Of a stretch of 5,785 nucleotides of DNA, positions 5,264-5,785 are shown in pieces. The stretch lies in assembly GCA_020057535.1 (NCBI GenBank), contig JAGVFS010000048.1:1-5785 (forward strand). Direction: 5' to 3'. This DNA is from Patescibacteria group bacterium. GTDB lineage: Bacteria > Patescibacteriota > Patescibacteriia > UBA2591 > PGYQ01. Positions within the stretch are counted from its first letter, which is position 1; each line of letters starts with the position of its first letter. The position numbers and the translations under genes are program-made. The notes under the pieces were generated by a model. That model was given only the letters and a program-made list of their open reading frames with translations. It made no database searches and had not been told where the DNA came from.

Positions 5264-5332
5264 TACTAAACTTTAACAAAAATTCTGAACAATATTATAA
5301 ATTCTTCATTTTAGCTAAACTATTTATTTAAA
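5264..5332. repeat. Repeat family, copy A (shortened)
   Basis: This stretch, starting 12 bases upstream of the tRNA-Val 5' end, matches copy B along most of its length. Shared blocks are CTAAACTTT, CAAAAAT, GAACAATATTATAAA (B: GGACAATGTTATAAAA), then TTCATTTTAGCTAAA (B: CTTTATTCTAACTAAA). It ends in a 12-base palindrome TTATTTAAATAA that runs to the edge of copy B. The right-hand inverted arm seen in B is missing. Confidence 0.6.
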
Positions 5333-5443
5333 TAACTAAACTTTGGCAAAAATCCCGGACAATGTTATAAAATCCCTTTATTCTAACTAAAATTATTTTT
5401 TTGTTTAAAAAAATAATTAATAAAATTTGCCAAAGTTTAGTTA
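5333..5443. mobile_element. MITE-like palindromic repeat, copy B (best preserved)
   Basis: This 111-bp unit has 18-bp perfect terminal inverted repeats: TAACTAAACTTTGGCAAA (5333-5350) and its exact complement at 5426-5443. It contains no reading frame of note. Inside is a second perfect 12-bp hairpin (5391-5402 with 5407-5418). Short length, perfect ends, no coding capacity and related copies on both sides are features of miniature inverted-repeat elements or other palindromic intergenic repeats. No target-site duplication is evident, and no transposase is in the window. Confidence 0.6.
5391..5418. repeat. 12-bp A/T hairpin nested in repeat copy B
   Basis: AATTATTTTTTT (5391-5402) and AAAAAAATAATT (5407-5418) pair perfectly around a GTTT loop. 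On either strand the RNA would be a long A-U stem with a run of U's in one arm. It lies roughly in the middle of the 18-bp terminal inverted repeats of copy B. Confidence 0.7.
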
Positions 5444-5505
5444 ATTAGATTCACTTTGTTTCTGTTGAAAAATTTTTTTTATCTTTAACAAAAGATTTAA
5501 CAAAG

Positions 5506-5553
5506 TAAATGATAAGCTACTCTAACCAAATTAACTAATTTAGTTATCATTTA
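5506..5553. repeat. 10-bp inverted repeat with a central palindrome
   Basis: TAAATGATAA (5506-5515) and TTATCATTTA (5544-5553) are exact complements. The interval contains AAATTA-AC-TAATTT, itself an inverted repeat. Just to the left, ACTTTGTT and AACAAAGT enclose a small ATCTTT/AAAGAT hairpin. The region 5444-5682, between repeat copies B and C, has no gene; it holds these repeats, a C-run (5616-5622) and otherwise plain A/T DNA. Confidence 0.55.
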
Positions 5554-5567
5554 TTATATTATTAAAT

Positions 5568-5589
5568 TTTAATTTTTGCAAAAATTAAA
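5568..5589. repeat. Perfect 22-bp palindrome centred on GC
   Basis: The sequence reads the same on both strands from 5568 to 5589, with core AATTTTTGCAAAAATT. It has no loop, so it could be a protein-binding site as readily as a cruciform. A perfect 22-bp palindrome is less likely by chance than the shorter A/T repeats around it, even at this composition. Confidence 0.6.
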
Positions 5590-5682
5590 TATTAAACTAA
5601 TATATAACCTTAAAGCCCCCCCAAAAAATACAAAGACATACGAGTTGGTCTATATTAAAACAATTAACAATTAATTATTAAT

Positions 5683-5785
5683 TAACATTTATAAAAATTT
5701 CAAACAATATTATAAAATCCTTTATTTTTAGCCAAAATATTTTGGCTTATTTAAAATATATTAATAAAATTTACTTAATTGGTTA
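5683..5785. repeat. Repeat family, copy C (runs to or past the window end)
   Basis: The stretch shares AAAAATTTC-AACAATATTATAAAATCC and TTTATTTTTAGCCAAAA with copies A and B. Its right part, TTAATAAAATTTACTTAATT, corresponds to the right arm of B (TTAATAAAATTTGCC). In the middle is a perfect 18-bp palindrome, AGCCAAAATATTTTGGCT (5730-5747), at the place where B has its nested hairpin. The sequence changes while a hairpin is kept. The end lies at or beyond the window edge. Confidence 0.55.

Noticed and set aside
5264..5785. CRISPR array
   Set aside because: The repeats are three diverged, long, unevenly spaced copies with no short identical repeats and no regular spacers, and no cas gene is present.

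Overview
The window is very AT-rich, with GC-rich islands almost confined to the tRNA and a few hairpins. It looks like a small-genome bacterium of the Candidate Phyla Radiation (Patescibacteria). The reasons are strong A/T codon bias, standard-code genes with TAA/TAG stops, no Shine-Dalgarno sequence before any of the four visible starts, A/T heptamer repeats inside coding loops, and a lone AmmeMemoRadiSam-type radical SAM gene. This assignment is an inference from style and protein character; no marker in the window proves it.

Left part (1-448): the last 44 codons of a probable UMP kinase (pyrH, +) are followed in the same frame, after two stops, by a 43-codon stretch resembling the extreme C-terminus of an M20-family metallopeptidase. 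It has no gene body and is probably a remnant. A 13-bp perfect hairpin at 403-437 then separates this from amrS, which converges from the minus strand (449-1462). The amrS promoter sits so close to its ATG that the mRNA is probably leaderless.

Centre (1463-3779): after a gene-free spacer with two inverted repeats comes glutamyl-tRNA synthetase in two pieces. The first (1762-2901) carries the whole catalytic domain and the start of the anticodon-binding region. The second (3090-3614), in another frame with its own ATG, carries the rest. They are separated by 188 bp of non-coding DNA with a G/C hairpin. The break falls in a variable linker, so no conserved part seems missing: either a naturally split enzyme or a recently interrupted gene. 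The first piece also contains two in-frame heptanucleotide tandem repeats in loops.

Right part (3780-5785): a secreted coiled-coil M23 endopeptidase (EnvC/PcsB-like layout) converges on a tRNA-Val(UAC) on the minus strand. Between them lie a GC-rich REP-like hairpin and a strong minus-strand promoter-like sequence with no gene in front of it. From 5252 to the end there is no gene, but there are three diverged copies of a palindromic, MITE-like repeat. The best copy has 18-bp perfect inverted ends and a nested 12-bp hairpin, and several further palindromes lie nearby.

The plus-strand genes gltX-N, gltX-C and the M23 gene lie in one direction with gaps of 188 and 165 bp, so each may be transcribed separately. 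No shared pathway links the window's genes: nucleotide metabolism, translation, cell-wall remodelling and an uncharacterised radical SAM reaction sit side by side. The most notable observations are the split GltX and the clustered repeat family beside the tRNA.
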